This document shows positions 28,186 through 38,460 of a stretch of 64,000 nt of DNA, piece by piece. The stretch's first letter is position 1. Every line of letters begins with the position of its first letter. Source of the DNA: Thermomicrobium sp. CFH 73360 (GTDB lineage: Bacteria; Chloroflexota; Chloroflexia; Thermomicrobiales; Thermomicrobiaceae); NCBI RefSeq assembly GCF_023806465.1, contig NZ_JAMSLS010000002.1, forward strand, positions 707,105 to 771,104, written 5' to 3'. The translations under genes were made by a program, and so were the position numbers. Under the pieces are notes generated by a model that made no database searches, was not told the DNA's origin, and saw only the letters and a list, made by a program, of their open reading frames with translations.

Positions 28186-31074
28186 CTACTGCCTGAGGGA
28201 AGCCACTGCGGGTAATACCCGCCGCAACGCTTGCCCCGTGTAGGAATGCTCGACGGTCGTCAGCTCCTCCGGCGTTCCAGTCGCGACGACATACCCGCCA
28301 GCCGCACCACCCTCCGGACCGAGATCGATGACGTAGTCGGCGCACTTGATCACGTCGAGGTTATGCTCGATCACGATGACCGTGTTTCCAGCATCGGTAA
28401 GCCGTTGCAGGACCGCGAGGAGCCGCTCGATGTCGGCGAAGTGCAGCCCGGTCGTCGGCTCGTCCAGGATATAGAGGGTGCGACCGGTTGCCCGGCGGCT
28501 GAGTTCCGTCGCCAGTTTTACCCGTTGCGCTTCTCCTCCGGAGAGCGTTGTGGCCGGCTGTCCCAGCTTGATATAGCCCAACCCAACGTCGGAGAGTGTC
28601 TGCAGTTTGGCGCGGATTGCCGGGAATGCCTCGAAGAAGACAAGTGCCTCATCGACCGTCATGTCCAGGACATCGGCGATACTTTTGCCGCGATACGTGA
28701 TCTCCAGCGCTTCGCGGTTATAGCGCCTGCCATGACAGACCTCACAGGGGACATAGACGTCTGGCAGAAACTGCATCGAAATTTGAATGACGCCTTGTCC
28801 CTCGCAGGCCTCGCAGCGTCCGCCCTTCACGTTAAACGAGAAGCGGCCTGGTGCATAGCCACGCGCCTTTGCCTCTGGCAGCGAGGCATAGAGTTCGCGA
28901 ATCGGTGTGAAGGCGCCGGTGTACGTCGCTGGATTCGAGCGAGGTGTCCGCCCAATCGGACTTTGGTCGATATTGATCACCTTGTCGATATGCTCAAGCC
29001 CCTCGATTGCATCATGCGCTCCTGGCCGCTCCTTCGCTCGGTAGAAGAGCTGCGCAAGTCGTCGGTAGAGCGTATCGACGACGAGCGTACTCTTCCCGGA
29101 ACCCGAAACGCCAGTGACGCAAATGAAGCAACCGAGGGGGAAGGCCACGTCGATGTTCTTCAGGTTGTTCTCGCGGGCACCTCGAACGATCAGCCACTTG
29201 CCGTTACCCGGACGTCGTCGCTCGGGGACCGCGATTCGGCGGGCACCGCTCAGGTACTGTCCGGTGATCGACTCTGGCGTGTTGACGATCACCTCCAACG
29301 GACCGGCTGCGACAACCCGACCCCCGTGCTCTCCAGCACCCGGCCCGATATCAATGATCCAGTCGGCTGCGCGAATTGTCTCCTCGTCGTGCTCGACGAC
29401 GATCACCGTGTTCCCAAGGTCGCGCAGGCGCAGCAGTGTCCGGATAAGCCGCCCATTGTCGCGCGGGTGCAGCCCGATACTTGGCTCGTCCAGCACATAG
29501 AGTACGCCCATCAGCCGACTGCCAATCTGCGTTGCTAGCCGGATCCGCTGCGCTTCACCACCGGAGAGGGTCGCAGTCGGACGGTCAAGCATCAAGTAGT
29601 CGAGTCCAACGTCGACCAAAAAGCTTAGCCGTTCGCGGATCTCCTTGAGAATCTGGTGGGCAATCCGTCGCTCTCGTTCGGTGAGTGGCGTCCGTGTCTC
29701 GTCAGCGAGCTCGTCAAAGAACGCGAGCGCCTCCCCGATCGCCATCCGTGTGACTTCGACGATGGACCGGCCAGCGACCGTCACCGCCCGGCTCTCCGGT
29801 CGCAGTCGCGACCCTCCGCACGCTGGACATGGGTAGGCTGCCATGTATTGCTCGATCTCAGCGCGGACGTAGTCCGAGTTCGTGCTCGCGTAGCGGCGAC
29901 GCAGGCTTGGGATGACCCCTTCAAAGGTCGCGACGTATGTCCGTTCACGGCCGCTCTTCCCAGCGTAGCGGAGGGAGACCGAGCGCCCGCCGTCCCCATA
30001 CAGGATGAGGTGCTTGATACGTTCAGGGAGCTCGCGCCAGGGAACGTCTGTACGGAATCGTTCCGTGCGAGCCAATGCGCGCAAGAGGGCAAGGTACCAC
30101 TCGTTACTCTCGCGTCCTTCCTTGAACCACGGGGCGATCGCCCCCTCGTCTAGTGAGCGATCCGGATCGGGAATGATGAGATCGGGATCGAACTCCAGCT
30201 TACTGCCGAGCCCGTCACAGGCCGGACAGGCGCCATGGGGACTATTGAACGAGAAGCTCCGTGGCTCCAGTTCTGGCAAACTGATACCGCAAACGACACA
30301 CGCGTTCCGCTCCGAAAAGACAATCGGTTCCCCTTCGAGCGGCTGGACGATCGCAATACCGCCGCCGAGCTTGACTGCCGTCTCCAGTGCCTCGACGACG
30401 CGAAGGTGGAAAGCGTGCGCGTCGTCCGGCTCACGTGCCCGCACAATCAAGCGGTCAACGACGACCTCGATCGTATGCCGCTTGGTCTTGGCCAGCGTGA
30501 TCGGCTCCTCCAAGTCACGGAGTTCCCCGTCGATCCGCACACGGGTAAAGCCGGCACGACGGAGCTCCTCCAGGACGCCCTGATGCTCCCCCTTGCGATC
30601 CTTCACCACCGGCGCGAGGATGAAGAATCGCGTGCCCTCGGGAAGCGCCTCGACCTGTTCAGCCATCTGCTGGACTGTTTGCGCTTGAATCGGACGCTCG
30701 CACTGCGGGCAGTGTGGCTTGCCGATGCGAGCGTAGAGGAGCCGCAGGTAGTCGTAAATCTCCGTTTGTGTCCCAACAGTTGAACGCGGGTTGTGACTCG
30801 CGGCCTTCTGGTCAATGGAGATCGCCGGCGAAAGTCCCTCGATCTGATCGACGTCCGGTTTCTCCATGAGACCGAGGAACTGGCGAGCGTAGGCGGAGAG
30901 TGATTCCACGTAGCGGCGCTGCCCCTCGGCGTAGATGGTGTCGAAGGCCAGACTCGACTTGCCGGAGCCCGAAAGCCCCGTGATGACCACCAGCTTGTCG
31001 CGAGGGATCTCGACGTCAATGTTTTTGAGGTTGTGCTCGCGAGCGCCGCGGACGATGATCTTGTCGCTGGCCAT
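28186..31074 (-). CDS. uvrA: Excinuclease ABC subunit A
   Basis: 962 residues from ATG 31074, preceded by GGGGGAG. UvrA is the damage-recognition ATPase of nucleotide-excision repair. Two ABC modules: [20 protein letters not shown] (Walker A1) with [13 protein letters not shown] and [20 protein letters not shown], and [19 protein letters not shown] (Walker A2) with [20 protein letters not shown] and [20 protein letters not shown]. Zinc modules: [16 protein letters not shown] with CPACDGLG, and [16 protein letters not shown] with [10 protein letters not shown]. UvrB-interaction and DNA-binding insert lie between. A longer in-frame extension to 31194 is not coding-like. Monocistronic; diverges from the AI-2E-type transporter. 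Confidence 0.97.
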   Translation of the reverse strand: MASDKIIVRGAREHNLKNIDVEIPRDKLVVITGLSGSGKSSLAFDTIYAEGQRRYVESLSAYARQFLGLMEKPDVDQIEGLSPAISIDQKAASHNPRSTVGTQTEIYDYLRLLYARIGKPHCPQCERPIQAQTVQQMAEQVEALPEGTRFFILAPVVKDRKGEHQGVLEELRRAGFTRVRIDGELRDLEEPITLAKTKRHTIEVVVDRLIVRAREPDDAHAFHLRVVEALETAVKLGGGIAIVQPLEGEPIVFSERNACVVCGISLPELEPRSFSFNSPHGACPACDGLGSKLEFDPDLIIPDPDRSLDEGAIAPWFKEGRESNEWYLALLRALARTERFRTDVPWRELPERIKHLILYGDGGRSVSLRYAGKSGRERTYVATFEGVIPSLRRRYASTNSDYVRAEIEQYMAAYPCPACGGSRLRPESRAVTVAGRSIVEVTRMAIGEALAFFDELADETRTPLTERERRIAHQILKEIRERLSFLVDVGLDYLMLDRPTATLSGGEAQRIRLATQIGSRLMGVLYVLDEPSIGLHPRDNGRLIRTLLRLRDLGNTVIVVEHDEETIRAADWIIDIGPGAGEHGGRVVAAGPLEVIVNTPESITGQYLSGARRIAVPERRRPGNGKWLIVRGARENNLKNIDVAFPLGCFICVTGVSGSGKSTLVVDTLYRRLAQLFYRAKERPGAHDAIEGLEHIDKVINIDQSPIGRTPRSNPATYTGAFTPIRELYASLPEAKARGYAPGRFSFNVKGGRCEACEGQGVIQISMQFLPDVYVPCEVCHGRRYNREALEITYRGKSIADVLDMTVDEALVFFEAFPAIRAKLQTLSDVGLGYIKLGQPATTLSGGEAQRVKLATELSRRATGRTLYILDEPTTGLHFADIERLLAVLQRLTDAGNTVIVIEHNLDVIKCADYVIDLGPEGGAAGGYVVATGTPEELTTVEHSYTGQALRRVLPAVASLRQ

Positions 31075-31175
31075 GGAACTCCCCCGCCCGTGTCCGGACA
31101 CGGGCACCGGACTATTGTAGCAGTGGGTGGGACACGCGTTTGACCAACTGGCACGGGTGGGTAGTTTGGCTAGGA

Positions 31176-32284
31176 ATGAGCAGGATGTACTCACACGTCA
31201 ACTGGCGATTGGCAATGAGTATTGCTGTGGGGCTTCTGGGAGCAGCGAGTGCGCTCGCGTTCGTCTGGCTGCTCGTCGTCCTCCGCGATCTGGTCGTGCT
31301 CGGTTTCCTCTCCTTGCTCGTCGCCGCGACACTCAGCCGGCCGGTGGCCTGGCTGGAGCGGCATCGCGTTCCTTCGGGGGTTGCCGTGCTGCTCGTCTTC
31401 ATTTTGGTTGGATGTGTAGCGGTAGCACTCACGTTCCTCATCGTGCCGCCGCTCGTCGTCCAGGCGCTCGGGTTGCGTAACGAACTCCCCGTGTTGGTGC
31501 AGCACCTCGAGCACCTGCGCGCACTCTACGAGGAAATCCGTACGACCTATCCGGAACTTGTGCCGCTCGAGCCGCAGCTGGAAGCGACGATCGCGCAGGC
31601 ACTCTCTGGGCTCGCACGTTGGCTGATGCTGCTTCCACAGCGTGTTTTCGCGACATTGCTTGATCTGGTGGCGGTCATCGCGCTGAGCAGCATGATTGTT
31701 GTCCATCGGCGGCGCCTTCTCGCGACGCTCCTCGCGATTTCGCCACCGGCACAGCGCGAGACAGTCGCTGCTATGGTTGTGGAACTCTGGCGCCGACTCG
31801 GCTCGTATATCGGGGCGAAACTGACGGTGATGGGGATCGTCGGTGGAGCCACGGCGCTGGCCCTGTGCCTGCTTGGTGTTCCCTCTCTATTGCTCCTTGG
31901 GCTTTTCGTCGCGCTTGGTGAACTGATTCCTCGCATCGGTCCTTGGCTAGCGCGGCTGCCACTCTTCACGATCGCTGCTCTTGTTGGATGGGTGCCCCTG
32001 GTGATGACGGTGATTACGTCGGTCGTCATCCAGAACCTCAAAGGGCTTGTAATTGCCCCGTTGGTCGAAGGTGAGCGTCTAGACGTCCATCCACTCGTCG
32101 CGCTTTTCTCGCCGTTCTGGCCGGCGCGAAGCTCTTCGGTGTCGCCGGAGCTGCGTTACCGCTGCCAGCCGCGGCAGCGCTGGATGTGATTGCCGACCAC
32201 ATCCTTGTACCCCGGCTGCAACAGTGGAGCGCAAGCATAGGAGCCCAGGCGTCTTGTGAGTGTAGCCAGGAGACCACCAATTGA
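31176..32284 (+). CDS. AI-2E family (PerM/YdiK-like) transporter with C-terminal frameshift
   Basis: Eight-helix UPF0118 membrane protein: paired N-terminal helices ([40 protein letters not shown]), a soluble region with [20 protein letters not shown], then [40 protein letters not shown] and [20 protein letters not shown] ending at VHPLVALF. There the frame changes: translation as written stops at 32189 after an Arg/Ser-rich tail, while the next frame continues [36 protein letters not shown] and stops at 32282-32284, exactly the missing last helix and tail. A single lost base near 32107-32112, by a TTTT run, explains it. Start is uncertain: ATG 31176, 31185 or 31215. Homologues export small molecules or act as Na/H antiporters. 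Confidence 0.8.
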
Positions 32285-32306
32285 AGCAGAGACCGCTTTC
32301 ATAAGT

Positions 32307-32333
32307 GGGGGCACCGGCGACTGCCGGTGCCCC
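32307..32333. terminator. Stem-loop between convergent genes
   Basis: GGGGCACCGGC (32308-32318) pairs perfectly with GCCGGTGCCCC (32323-32333) around a GACT loop. It sits between the end of the transporter (plus) and the end of the large secreted protein (minus), so it probably works as a bidirectional terminator, although neither side has a clean T-tract. Confidence 0.65.
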
Positions 32334-32364
32334 GTACTGAGAGCAGATGAGCTGCCAGTAAGGG

Positions 32365-34458
32365 TCAGGGTGTCCAACTCATCGTTTGTGTTACCTGGGG
32401 TTCTGTGGGTTGACATGTACCATTTGTGTTGAGATCCCAGCAGACGGTCACGGGAACCGTGGTGTTTGTGCCCCAGATCTCGACCGTGGCGATGCCGAAC
32501 ATGGACGTGTTCACGATCTGCGGGCTCGGCCCACCATTGATCATCAACCCTGGACCGCTGACGATCAACTGCTGGGCTGATATCTGCACCCCGTTCTCGT
32601 CCACCGTCTGGGCAACGAGAAAGGTATGCACTCCGTTCTTAAAGCCTGGTCCAGGACCATAGTCCACCCGCAGTGCACGGTCGGCTGTCGCCACGTTGAA
32701 CGCCGCTGAGCCGTCGTTCTGGACGTCATAATTGACGTTGTTCGTGATGGCCACAACTTGACCGCTTCCTGGTGCCTGGCTTACTCGTACCTGGCCTTGG
32801 AAATTGTTGGGCAGTGCACCATAGTTCGGCGCGTACACAGTCACGGCGCCTCGTGGGGCGATCACCGCCAAAGTCAGCGGCGACGGTGGTTGCGCCGTGC
32901 CAGCGGCGTCAAAAAAGTCGACAGTTACCGTGGCCGGTGTTGTGGCGCTGATGTTAAAGATCTGGACACCGCTGTTGTCGTTCCCACTGACCCCCTGTTT
33001 CTGATAGAGCGGTACGCGGAGCACGGGCGCGCTGACCGGGTCATTGATGCCCATCGAGGTCAACGCTTGCCCGACGTCTTGACCACCACCAGTGTACTTG
33101 ACGGCATCCACCGAGACGACAATTGGCGCACTGCTCGTCAACACGGCTTGTGCCAGCTGGCCACCACTTCCCGACAAGTAATCGAAGTTCATGCTGTTGC
33201 CTGGTATGGTGAGGTTCTTCGTCCCAAGCAGGCTCCCGGTGGTACTGTAGTAGTTGATCGTCACGTTTGCTGGTCCCCCACCGACATTCGTCACCGCGAT
33301 CCCCGTGTTCCAGTCAAAGTAGGCCTGGAAGACAAGCGGGATGTACACCGTCGGGCTCAAGCTGGTCACAGGCAGTGCCACGTTCGTCAGCGCCATGTTG
33401 ACCGGTGTGCCCCACGGCTGCGTCGGCTTGACCCGATCGACCGAAGCTGCCAAGAAGCAGCCAGGTCCTTGGATGCGCGCGGTGCCCAACCAGCCGGTTG
33501 GGAGCCCGGCGGCTTGCAGGTCGAGGTTCCAGGTTGCTCCGGCAGCGATCGACTGAGACAGGAGGTGCGTCTGCGCACCGCTTGGATGCTGGTAGAAGAG
33601 AGCGGTCGCTGCACAGGGGCCACCGCCGAAGTTGGTAATGTGGATCACAGTCTTCCAACCGTTGTAATTGGCTTGGGCAATTGGCACAGCGAGGTCGCTC
33701 CCCAATCCCTGCTGCTGACTCAGACCGCTATAGCCACTGACCATGACATGACTGTTGCTGGTGCGGCCGTTCGTCGATGGGGCAGGAGCAACCAACTTCA
33801 CTGCGGCGCTCAAGCGCGCTGGCCGACAGGGAAAGTCGTAGGCGACGACGACTTGATAGGTTGAGTTAGTCGCCGGTTCAGCGCCGCCTGGTGTCCAGTC
33901 GATGTTGAGTGTTGTCCCGACCTGATTCCAGGCATAAACGACTGGTGGATACCAGGTCGATCCCTGACTGACCGAGACATGTGTCACGTTGACGCCACCG
34001 GGCACGGTGAGCGTGACGGTGTCCGCGGAGTTGGCTGGTGCTTGGCGCGTCACCGTGTACTGCTGAACAGCCTGGCTAGCACAGGCGCCTACCTCGTGCC
34101 CGAAGAGCAAAAGCCCGCCGCCGGGGTTGGTGCCAAACAGGGCGGCAGCAGCAAGTGCGGTCGAGCCGTTCCCTGGAATGTTCACCGTGGTGATTGGTGT
34201 GCCATCAGCTTTGGCAATATCGACGGCGACGGCGAAGGAACTCGCATTGGCGATCTGCACCACGCCATGCCACGGACCAGTCCCAGCCAGTAGCTCATTG
34301 TTCGGCACATAGGGAATGATCAGCTGGTCGTTCACTTGCCATGTGCTGCTGACCGGGGTCATCGGTGTCCAGAGGGCCGCTGCTGGTGCCAGCTGGGCAG
34401 CAAAGGCCGCGGCAACGAGTATGAGTGCGAGAAGGAGTCGTCTCATTCGCTGTGGCAT
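32365..34458 (-). CDS. Large secreted protein of unknown function
   Basis: 697 residues from ATG 34458, with GGGGGA seven bases upstream; in-frame sequence further upstream is not coding-like. Signal peptide: MRRLLLALILVAAAFAAQLA ending near APAAA-LW. The mature protein is rich in Thr, Val, Asn, Gly and Pro, very poor in Cys, and looks all-beta: repeated modules with WQVNDQLIIPYVPNNELLAG, NNGWKTVIHI-like strands (VIHITNFGGGPCAATALFYQ), VAVTNVGGGPANVTINYYST and VQIFNISATTPATVTVDFFD, each resembling tandem Ig-like or immunoglobulin-type strand pairs. A C-terminal segment has VSGPGLMINGGPSPQIVNTS and VTVCWDLNTNGTCQPTEP. It is probably a surface or S-layer-like protein; no sorting signal or anchor was seen. 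Confidence 0.8.
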   Translation of the reverse strand: MPQRMRRLLLALILVAAAFAAQLAPAAALWTPMTPVSSTWQVNDQLIIPYVPNNELLAGTGPWHGVVQIANASSFAVAVDIAKADGTPITTVNIPGNGSTALAAAALFGTNPGGGLLLFGHEVGACASQAVQQYTVTRQAPANSADTVTLTVPGGVNVTHVSVSQGSTWYPPVVYAWNQVGTTLNIDWTPGGAEPATNSTYQVVVAYDFPCRPARLSAAVKLVAPAPSTNGRTSNSHVMVSGYSGLSQQQGLGSDLAVPIAQANYNGWKTVIHITNFGGGPCAATALFYQHPSGAQTHLLSQSIAAGATWNLDLQAAGLPTGWLGTARIQGPGCFLAASVDRVKPTQPWGTPVNMALTNVALPVTSLSPTVYIPLVFQAYFDWNTGIAVTNVGGGPANVTINYYSTTGSLLGTKNLTIPGNSMNFDYLSGSGGQLAQAVLTSSAPIVVSVDAVKYTGGGQDVGQALTSMGINDPVSAPVLRVPLYQKQGVSGNDNSGVQIFNISATTPATVTVDFFDAAGTAQPPSPLTLAVIAPRGAVTVYAPNYGALPNNFQGQVRVSQAPGSGQVVAITNNVNYDVQNDGSAAFNVATADRALRVDYGPGPGFKNGVHTFLVAQTVDENGVQISAQQLIVSGPGLMINGGPSPQIVNTSMFGIATVEIWGTNTTVPVTVCWDLNTNGTCQPTEPQVTQTMSWTP

Positions 34459-34896
34459 CGTTCGTCCCCCTTCTGTGTCACGTCCGGTACTCATCCGGTC
34501 ATGATGACTTGCCCGCTGTTGGTTGCCCCACCTCCCTCCTGCAAGGTCTTTCGATAGTCCAGTGACCTCGCGACGACTTGCAGGTCCTACCGTATGCTCT
34601 TCAGGGCACTTCACGGTATCCATAATGTTCCCACTTCGTATGACATGCGTCAACTAAAAGAGGCATGTATCGGTACGAGTCAGATCGATCATCGGTGCAA
34701 GGAGGGCTGGCCACCGCGTCGTGTTGCCATGACACATGCCTCGTTCCCTTGTGGATTCTTGGTGCATTGCGTCGTCTCCTTTTCGTGATGAGAGGTACTT
34801 GCTGCGCCGACAACCAAAAGGTCTATCGTTGCGAGTGTGTAGCGTGTCGTCTTCTCCCACTTCCGTCGTGTCTCTCCCCACTCTTGAGAACGTGGA
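34459..34896. other. Long leader/promoter region of the secreted protein
   Basis: About 440 bases before the secreted protein gene. On the minus strand a TTGACG (34653-34648) is followed after 17-18 bases by GAACAT/AACATT, a weak promoter candidate; it would leave a leader near 160 bases with several short GC-rich stems. No known riboswitch consensus was recognised in it. No open frame with a ribosome site was seen. Confidence 0.3.
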
Positions 34897-34931
34897 AGCC
34901 CGCCCTGGTGTTACAGCACCTTGGGCGGGCT
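34897..34931 (-). terminator. Stem-loop after the E2 gene
   Basis: On the minus strand AGCCCGCCC (34931-34923) pairs with GGGCGGGCT (34905-34897), and the 17-base loop contains a further GGTG/CACC pair that can extend the stem. It begins 25 bases after the stop of the E2 gene and should terminate the dehydrogenase operon. TTCC follows but no real U-tract. Confidence 0.6.
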
Positions 34932-34955
34932 GGACGGTGAAGGTGACCAACAGGT

Positions 34956-36281
34956 TCAGCGTACGAGGAGCAACATTGGGTGCTCAAGCAGGTGCTGCAC
35001 CGCTGCAAGAAAGCGTGCTGCTGCCGCACCGTCGGCGACCCGGTGATCAGTGGAAAGCGTCATCCGCATGCGACGCACCGGAACCGGCTCATCGCTTCCC
35101 TCTCGGTAGACCGGCTCGCGCACGATACTTCCGACAGCGAGAATCGCCGCCTGTGGCGGGTTGATGATGGCGGTAAAGTGTTCCACGAGACCAAACATCC
35201 CAAGGTTGGAAATGGTAAAGGTGCCGCCCTGATACTCCTCGGGCCGGAGCCGCTCTTCTCGGGCACGGGCAATCAAGTCTTTCGTGAGGCGTGCGATCTC
35301 CCCCAGAGGTTTATGGTCAGCGTCGGGAATGAACGGCGCAATGAGACCATGTTCGGTTGCAACAGCGATATTGATGTCGATCCGCTTGTAGATGCGAAGC
35401 TGGTTGGGCGGGACAAAGCTGGCATTAAGCGTCGGAAAGTCGCGGAGTGCTAGCGCACAGGCTTTGATCAAGAGATCGGTCACCGAGACCCGTTCCTCTT
35501 CTGGGACCTGTGCGTTGATCTGCTCCCGCAAGTTCAGGAGCTCGTCGACCTCGGCGACTGTGGTGACAAAGAAGTGCGGAGCCTGCTGGAAGCTCTCGGC
35601 CATGCGCCGAGCGATCGTCTGGCGCATGCGGCTGAGTTCGACAAGTTCGAATTCCGGCAAACCTGGTGGTGCGGGTGGTGCAGCCGGTGGTGCGGCAGGT
35701 GGTGCAGGTGGGGCGGCTGGTGGTGGCGGCGGTGGGGCAGCTGGCGGTGCAGCTGGAAGTTCTGGTGCCACCGGAGCGCGCGGTGCAGCAAGAAGCGCCA
35801 AGATGTCTTCCTTGACAATGCGCCCACCGGGACCGCTGCCACGCACTTTCGAGAGATCGATGCCATGCTCGGCTGCGAGCCTCCGGACGAGGGGTGAGGC
35901 GCGGACTCGTTCACCAGGTACGAGGATCGCTTCCTCGGCAGGTGCAACGGTCGCGCTGGGGGGTGGCGGAGCTGCTGGTGCAGCGGGCGCTGCAGCACCG
36001 ACGGCTGCTCCGGCTGGTACCGCTTCCTCTTCGAGCTTCTCCCCCGGTTCTCCGATGATCGCGATCGGCTGGCCGACCGGAACCGTTTCTCCTTCCTTGG
36101 CAACGAGTTTCAAGAGAACGCCTGAGGCGAACGATTCAATTTCAAGATTGACCTTGTCGGTCTCGATTTCGGCGATCGGCTCGCCGCGCTCGACCCGATC
36201 GCCCTCGTGCTTGAGCCAGCGGAGTATTGTGCCTTCTTTCATGTCATACCCCATCTGGGGCATGACGAGTGGTCGTGCCAT
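34956..36281 (-). CDS. pdhC: Dihydrolipoamide acyltransferase (E2) of a 2-oxoacid dehydrogenase
   Basis: 441 residues with the E2 domain order. Lipoyl domain at 1-77, with the lipoyl Lys in IAEIETDKVNLEIES; a Pro/Ala linker; the E1/E3-binding domain ASPLVRRLAAEHGIDLSKVR and GSGPGGRIVKEDILALL (about 128-163); a second, extreme linker made almost only of Ala and Pro (about 168-203); then the catalytic acyltransferase core from about 208, ending with the active-site MTLSTDHRVADGAAAARFL (His and Asp kept). The Ala/Pro linker is a swinging arm. Start has GGAGGG six bases upstream. Last gene of the adh / adenosine-kinase-like / E1-alpha / E1-beta / E2 operon; no E3 gene follows, so lipoamide dehydrogenase must be shared from elsewhere. 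Confidence 0.93.
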   Translation of the reverse strand: MARPLVMPQMGYDMKEGTILRWLKHEGDRVERGEPIAEIETDKVNLEIESFASGVLLKLVAKEGETVPVGQPIAIIGEPGEKLEEEAVPAGAAVGAAAPAAPAAPPPPSATVAPAEEAILVPGERVRASPLVRRLAAEHGIDLSKVRGSGPGGRIVKEDILALLAAPRAPVAPELPAAPPAAPPPPPPAAPPAPPAAPPAAPPAPPGLPEFELVELSRMRQTIARRMAESFQQAPHFFVTTVAEVDELLNLREQINAQVPEEERVSVTDLLIKACALALRDFPTLNASFVPPNQLRIYKRIDINIAVATEHGLIAPFIPDADHKPLGEIARLTKDLIARAREERLRPEEYQGGTFTISNLGMFGLVEHFTAIINPPQAAILAVGSIVREPVYREGSDEPVPVRRMRMTLSTDHRVADGAAAARFLAAVQHLLEHPMLLLVR

Positions 36282-36311
36282 CTGGTTCCCTCCGTCCCCA
36301 GCTCGCTCGCG

Positions 36312-37316
36312 CTAGCGAGTTAGTGGCGCCGGCAAGCGCTGATAGAGCACCTCCCGAACCGCTTCAATAACTCGATCCTTGTTTGGTACCACAAGACGCT
36401 CCAAATTACGGGCGTACGGCATCGGTACTTCGACGCTCGCCACGCGCAGGATCGGGGCATCGAGGTAATCCAGCGCTCGCTCTTGAACCGCTGCTGCGAT
36501 CTCGGCACCAACACCGAAGGATTTCCATCCTTCCTCGACGATCACGAGGCGGTTCGTCTTCTGCACTGAGCGGACGATCGTCTCGACGTCGAGCGGGCGT
36601 AATACCCGTAGGTCGATGACCTCACACTCGATCCCCGCCCGGGCGAGTTCCTCGGCTGCCCCGAGCGCGAGGTAGTATCCGCGCAGCCAGGAGACGATGG
36701 TCACGTCCTGACCCTCGCGTCGGACTTCGGCCCCTTCCAGCGGCAGGACGAAGTCTTCTCCGTCCGGCACCTCACCGCGATTGCGATAGATGAGCGAATG
36801 TTCGATGAAAATGACCGGGTCATTGCCACGGACGGCTGCCTTGAGAAACCCTTTCGCGTCCTTTGGAACAGCCGGTGCCACGACACGAAGCCCCGGGACA
36901 TAAGCGAAATAGTTCTCAAAGAACTGCGAGTGTGTCGCGGCGAGCTGCCCGAAGCCCTCGACTGTCCGTACCACCACCGGCGCGGTGAACTGCCCGTTAA
37001 ACATGTAGTAGATCTTCGCCAGATGGTTCACAATCTGGTCCATGGCCAGGAGGGAGAAGTTGATGGTCATGAGCTCGACGACTGGTCGCAGACCGCCAAT
37101 GGCAGCACCGACGCCCAATCCCACAATCCCGAGCTCAGCGATCGGTGTATCACGGACGCGTTCCGGACCAAACTCCTGAAGAAAGCCTCGCGTGACGGCG
37201 TACGATCCGCCGTACGCTCCAATATCCTCACCCATCAGGAAGACGCGCTCATCGCGATACATCTCCTCGCGCAACGCCTCGCGCAGCGCGTCGCGGTATG
37301 TGATTTCGCGTGCCAT
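36312..37316 (-). CDS. pdhB: 2-oxoacid dehydrogenase E1 component, beta subunit
   Basis: 334 residues. Transketolase-like pyrimidine-binding half: EITYRDALREALREEMYRDE, VFLMGEDIGAYGGSYAVTRG with the conserved Glu that activates thiamine diphosphate, ERVRDTPIAELGIVGLGVGA, and FIEHSLIYRNRGEVP; C-terminal transketolase domain with DVTIVSWLRGYYLALGAAEE and ECEVIDLRVLRPLDVETIVR. It forms an alpha2beta2 E1 with the upstream gene (13 bases apart). Sequence style fits pyruvate/acetoin dehydrogenase E1 rather than the branched-chain type, but the substrate is not certain. Confidence 0.94.
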   Translation of the reverse strand: MAREITYRDALREALREEMYRDERVFLMGEDIGAYGGSYAVTRGFLQEFGPERVRDTPIAELGIVGLGVGAAIGGLRPVVELMTINFSLLAMDQIVNHLAKIYYMFNGQFTAPVVVRTVEGFGQLAATHSQFFENYFAYVPGLRVVAPAVPKDAKGFLKAAVRGNDPVIFIEHSLIYRNRGEVPDGEDFVLPLEGAEVRREGQDVTIVSWLRGYYLALGAAEELARAGIECEVIDLRVLRPLDVETIVRSVQKTNRLVIVEEGWKSFGVGAEIAAAVQERALDYLDAPILRVASVEVPMPYARNLERLVVPNKDRVIEAVREVLYQRLPAPLTR

Positions 37317-37329
37317 CCTCTACCCCTCT

Positions 37330-38343
37330 CTAGCTGACCGTGATCGGGTCGGCATAGACAAACTGGGTGAGCGTCGCGGGATCGGGGTCTGGGCTCTCAT
37401 CGGCGAACCGCACTGCTTCGGCGACTGCTTCCTCAACAGCTCGATCGAGCGCTGCGAGTTCCTCGATCGTTGCCACGTTGTGCGTTAGGAGCTGCTCGCG
37501 CAAGCGCGTGATCGGGTCACGGTGTCGTCGCCACTCCTCGACTTCTTCCTTGGAGCGATAGGTCTCGGGGTCGGCCATCGAATGGCCGCGATACCGGTAG
37601 GTCAGGGCTTCCAGAAAGTAGGGGCCGTTGCCGCTGCGGCAGTGGTCGAGCGCCCGCTTGGTTGCCTCGTAGACGGCAATGACATCCTGTCCGTCCACTT
37701 GCTCCGCCGGGATGTCGTAGGCACAAGCCTTGCGATACATCTCGCGAACCGCTGAAGCATATTGCACTGCCGTACCCATGCCATACTGGTTGTTCTCACA
37801 AAGGAAGAGGACGGGGAGTTTCCAGAGCGCGGCGAAGTTGAGCGCCTCGTGGAAGGCGCCATTGTTAGTCGCGCCGTCACCGAAGATTGCGACGGCGACC
37901 CGACGCTGGTTCAAGTACTTGCTGGCCAGCCCAAGCCCCGCGGCAATTGGTAGCAAGCCTGCCACGATGGCGTAGCCGCCCCAAAAGTGTTTCGAGGCAT
38001 CAGCAAAGTGCATTGACCCGCCACGACCCCCAACGAGTCCAGTTGCCTTGCCAAAGAGTTCGGCCATACAGCGCCGTGGATCCAGTCCCAGCGCCAGTGC
38101 ATATCCGTGATCCCGGTAATGTGTTACGAGGTGGTCTTCCGGGTCCATCGCCCGGATCGCCCCTACCGCCACCGCCTCTTCACCGATATAGAGATGCAAG
38201 AATCCAGCGATCTTGCCGAGCGCATACTGTTCAGCTGCCACTTCTTCGAAACGCCGGATCAGCACCATCAGACGGTACATCTCGAGGAGTTCGCTCTTGG
38301 GGAGGGCTACCCCAGGCAGCTGACCATCAACTGTACTGGTCAT
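37330..38343 (-). CDS. pdhA: 2-oxoacid dehydrogenase E1 component, alpha subunit
   Basis: 337 residues from ATG 38343, seven bases after GGAGG. Thiamine-diphosphate-binding motif GDGATNNGAFHEALNFAALW ending in LPVLFLCENNQYGMGT; earlier GFLHLYIGEEAVAVGAI, THYRDHGYALALGLDP and GRGGSMHFAD are typical of pyruvate and acetoin dehydrogenase E1-alpha. The phosphorylation-loop-like TYRYRGHSMADPETYRSKEE is also present. It decarboxylates the 2-oxoacid and passes the acyl group to the lipoyl arm of E2. A 117-base gap separates it from the upstream adenosine-specific-kinase gene, so a second promoter is possible. Confidence 0.94.
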   Translation of the reverse strand: MTSTVDGQLPGVALPKSELLEMYRLMVLIRRFEEVAAEQYALGKIAGFLHLYIGEEAVAVGAIRAMDPEDHLVTHYRDHGYALALGLDPRRCMAELFGKATGLVGGRGGSMHFADASKHFWGGYAIVAGLLPIAAGLGLASKYLNQRRVAVAIFGDGATNNGAFHEALNFAALWKLPVLFLCENNQYGMGTAVQYASAVREMYRKACAYDIPAEQVDGQDVIAVYEATKRALDHCRSGNGPYFLEALTYRYRGHSMADPETYRSKEEVEEWRRHRDPITRLREQLLTHNVATIEELAALDRAVEEAVAEAVRFADESPDPDPATLTQFVYADPITVS

Positions 38344-38460
38344 CACATCCCTCCTGTCTTCAATCTCCTTGGTCGCAATCGGCCCGCTGTGTTCGACGGG
38401 CCCCACTGCACTGTGGTGCTTGCGACCTCCGCTGCGACGGTATCCCGGCACAACCGTCGC

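Noticed and set aside
28231..29538. Plus-strand frame of 435 codons inside uvrA
   Set aside because: Antisense to conserved UvrA domains, no recognisable protein features.
34459..34700. Leader of the large secreted protein as a cyclic-di-GMP riboswitch
   Set aside because: It has GAAAG and several G-rich runs, but the conserved core segments of the class I riboswitch cannot be laid out in order.
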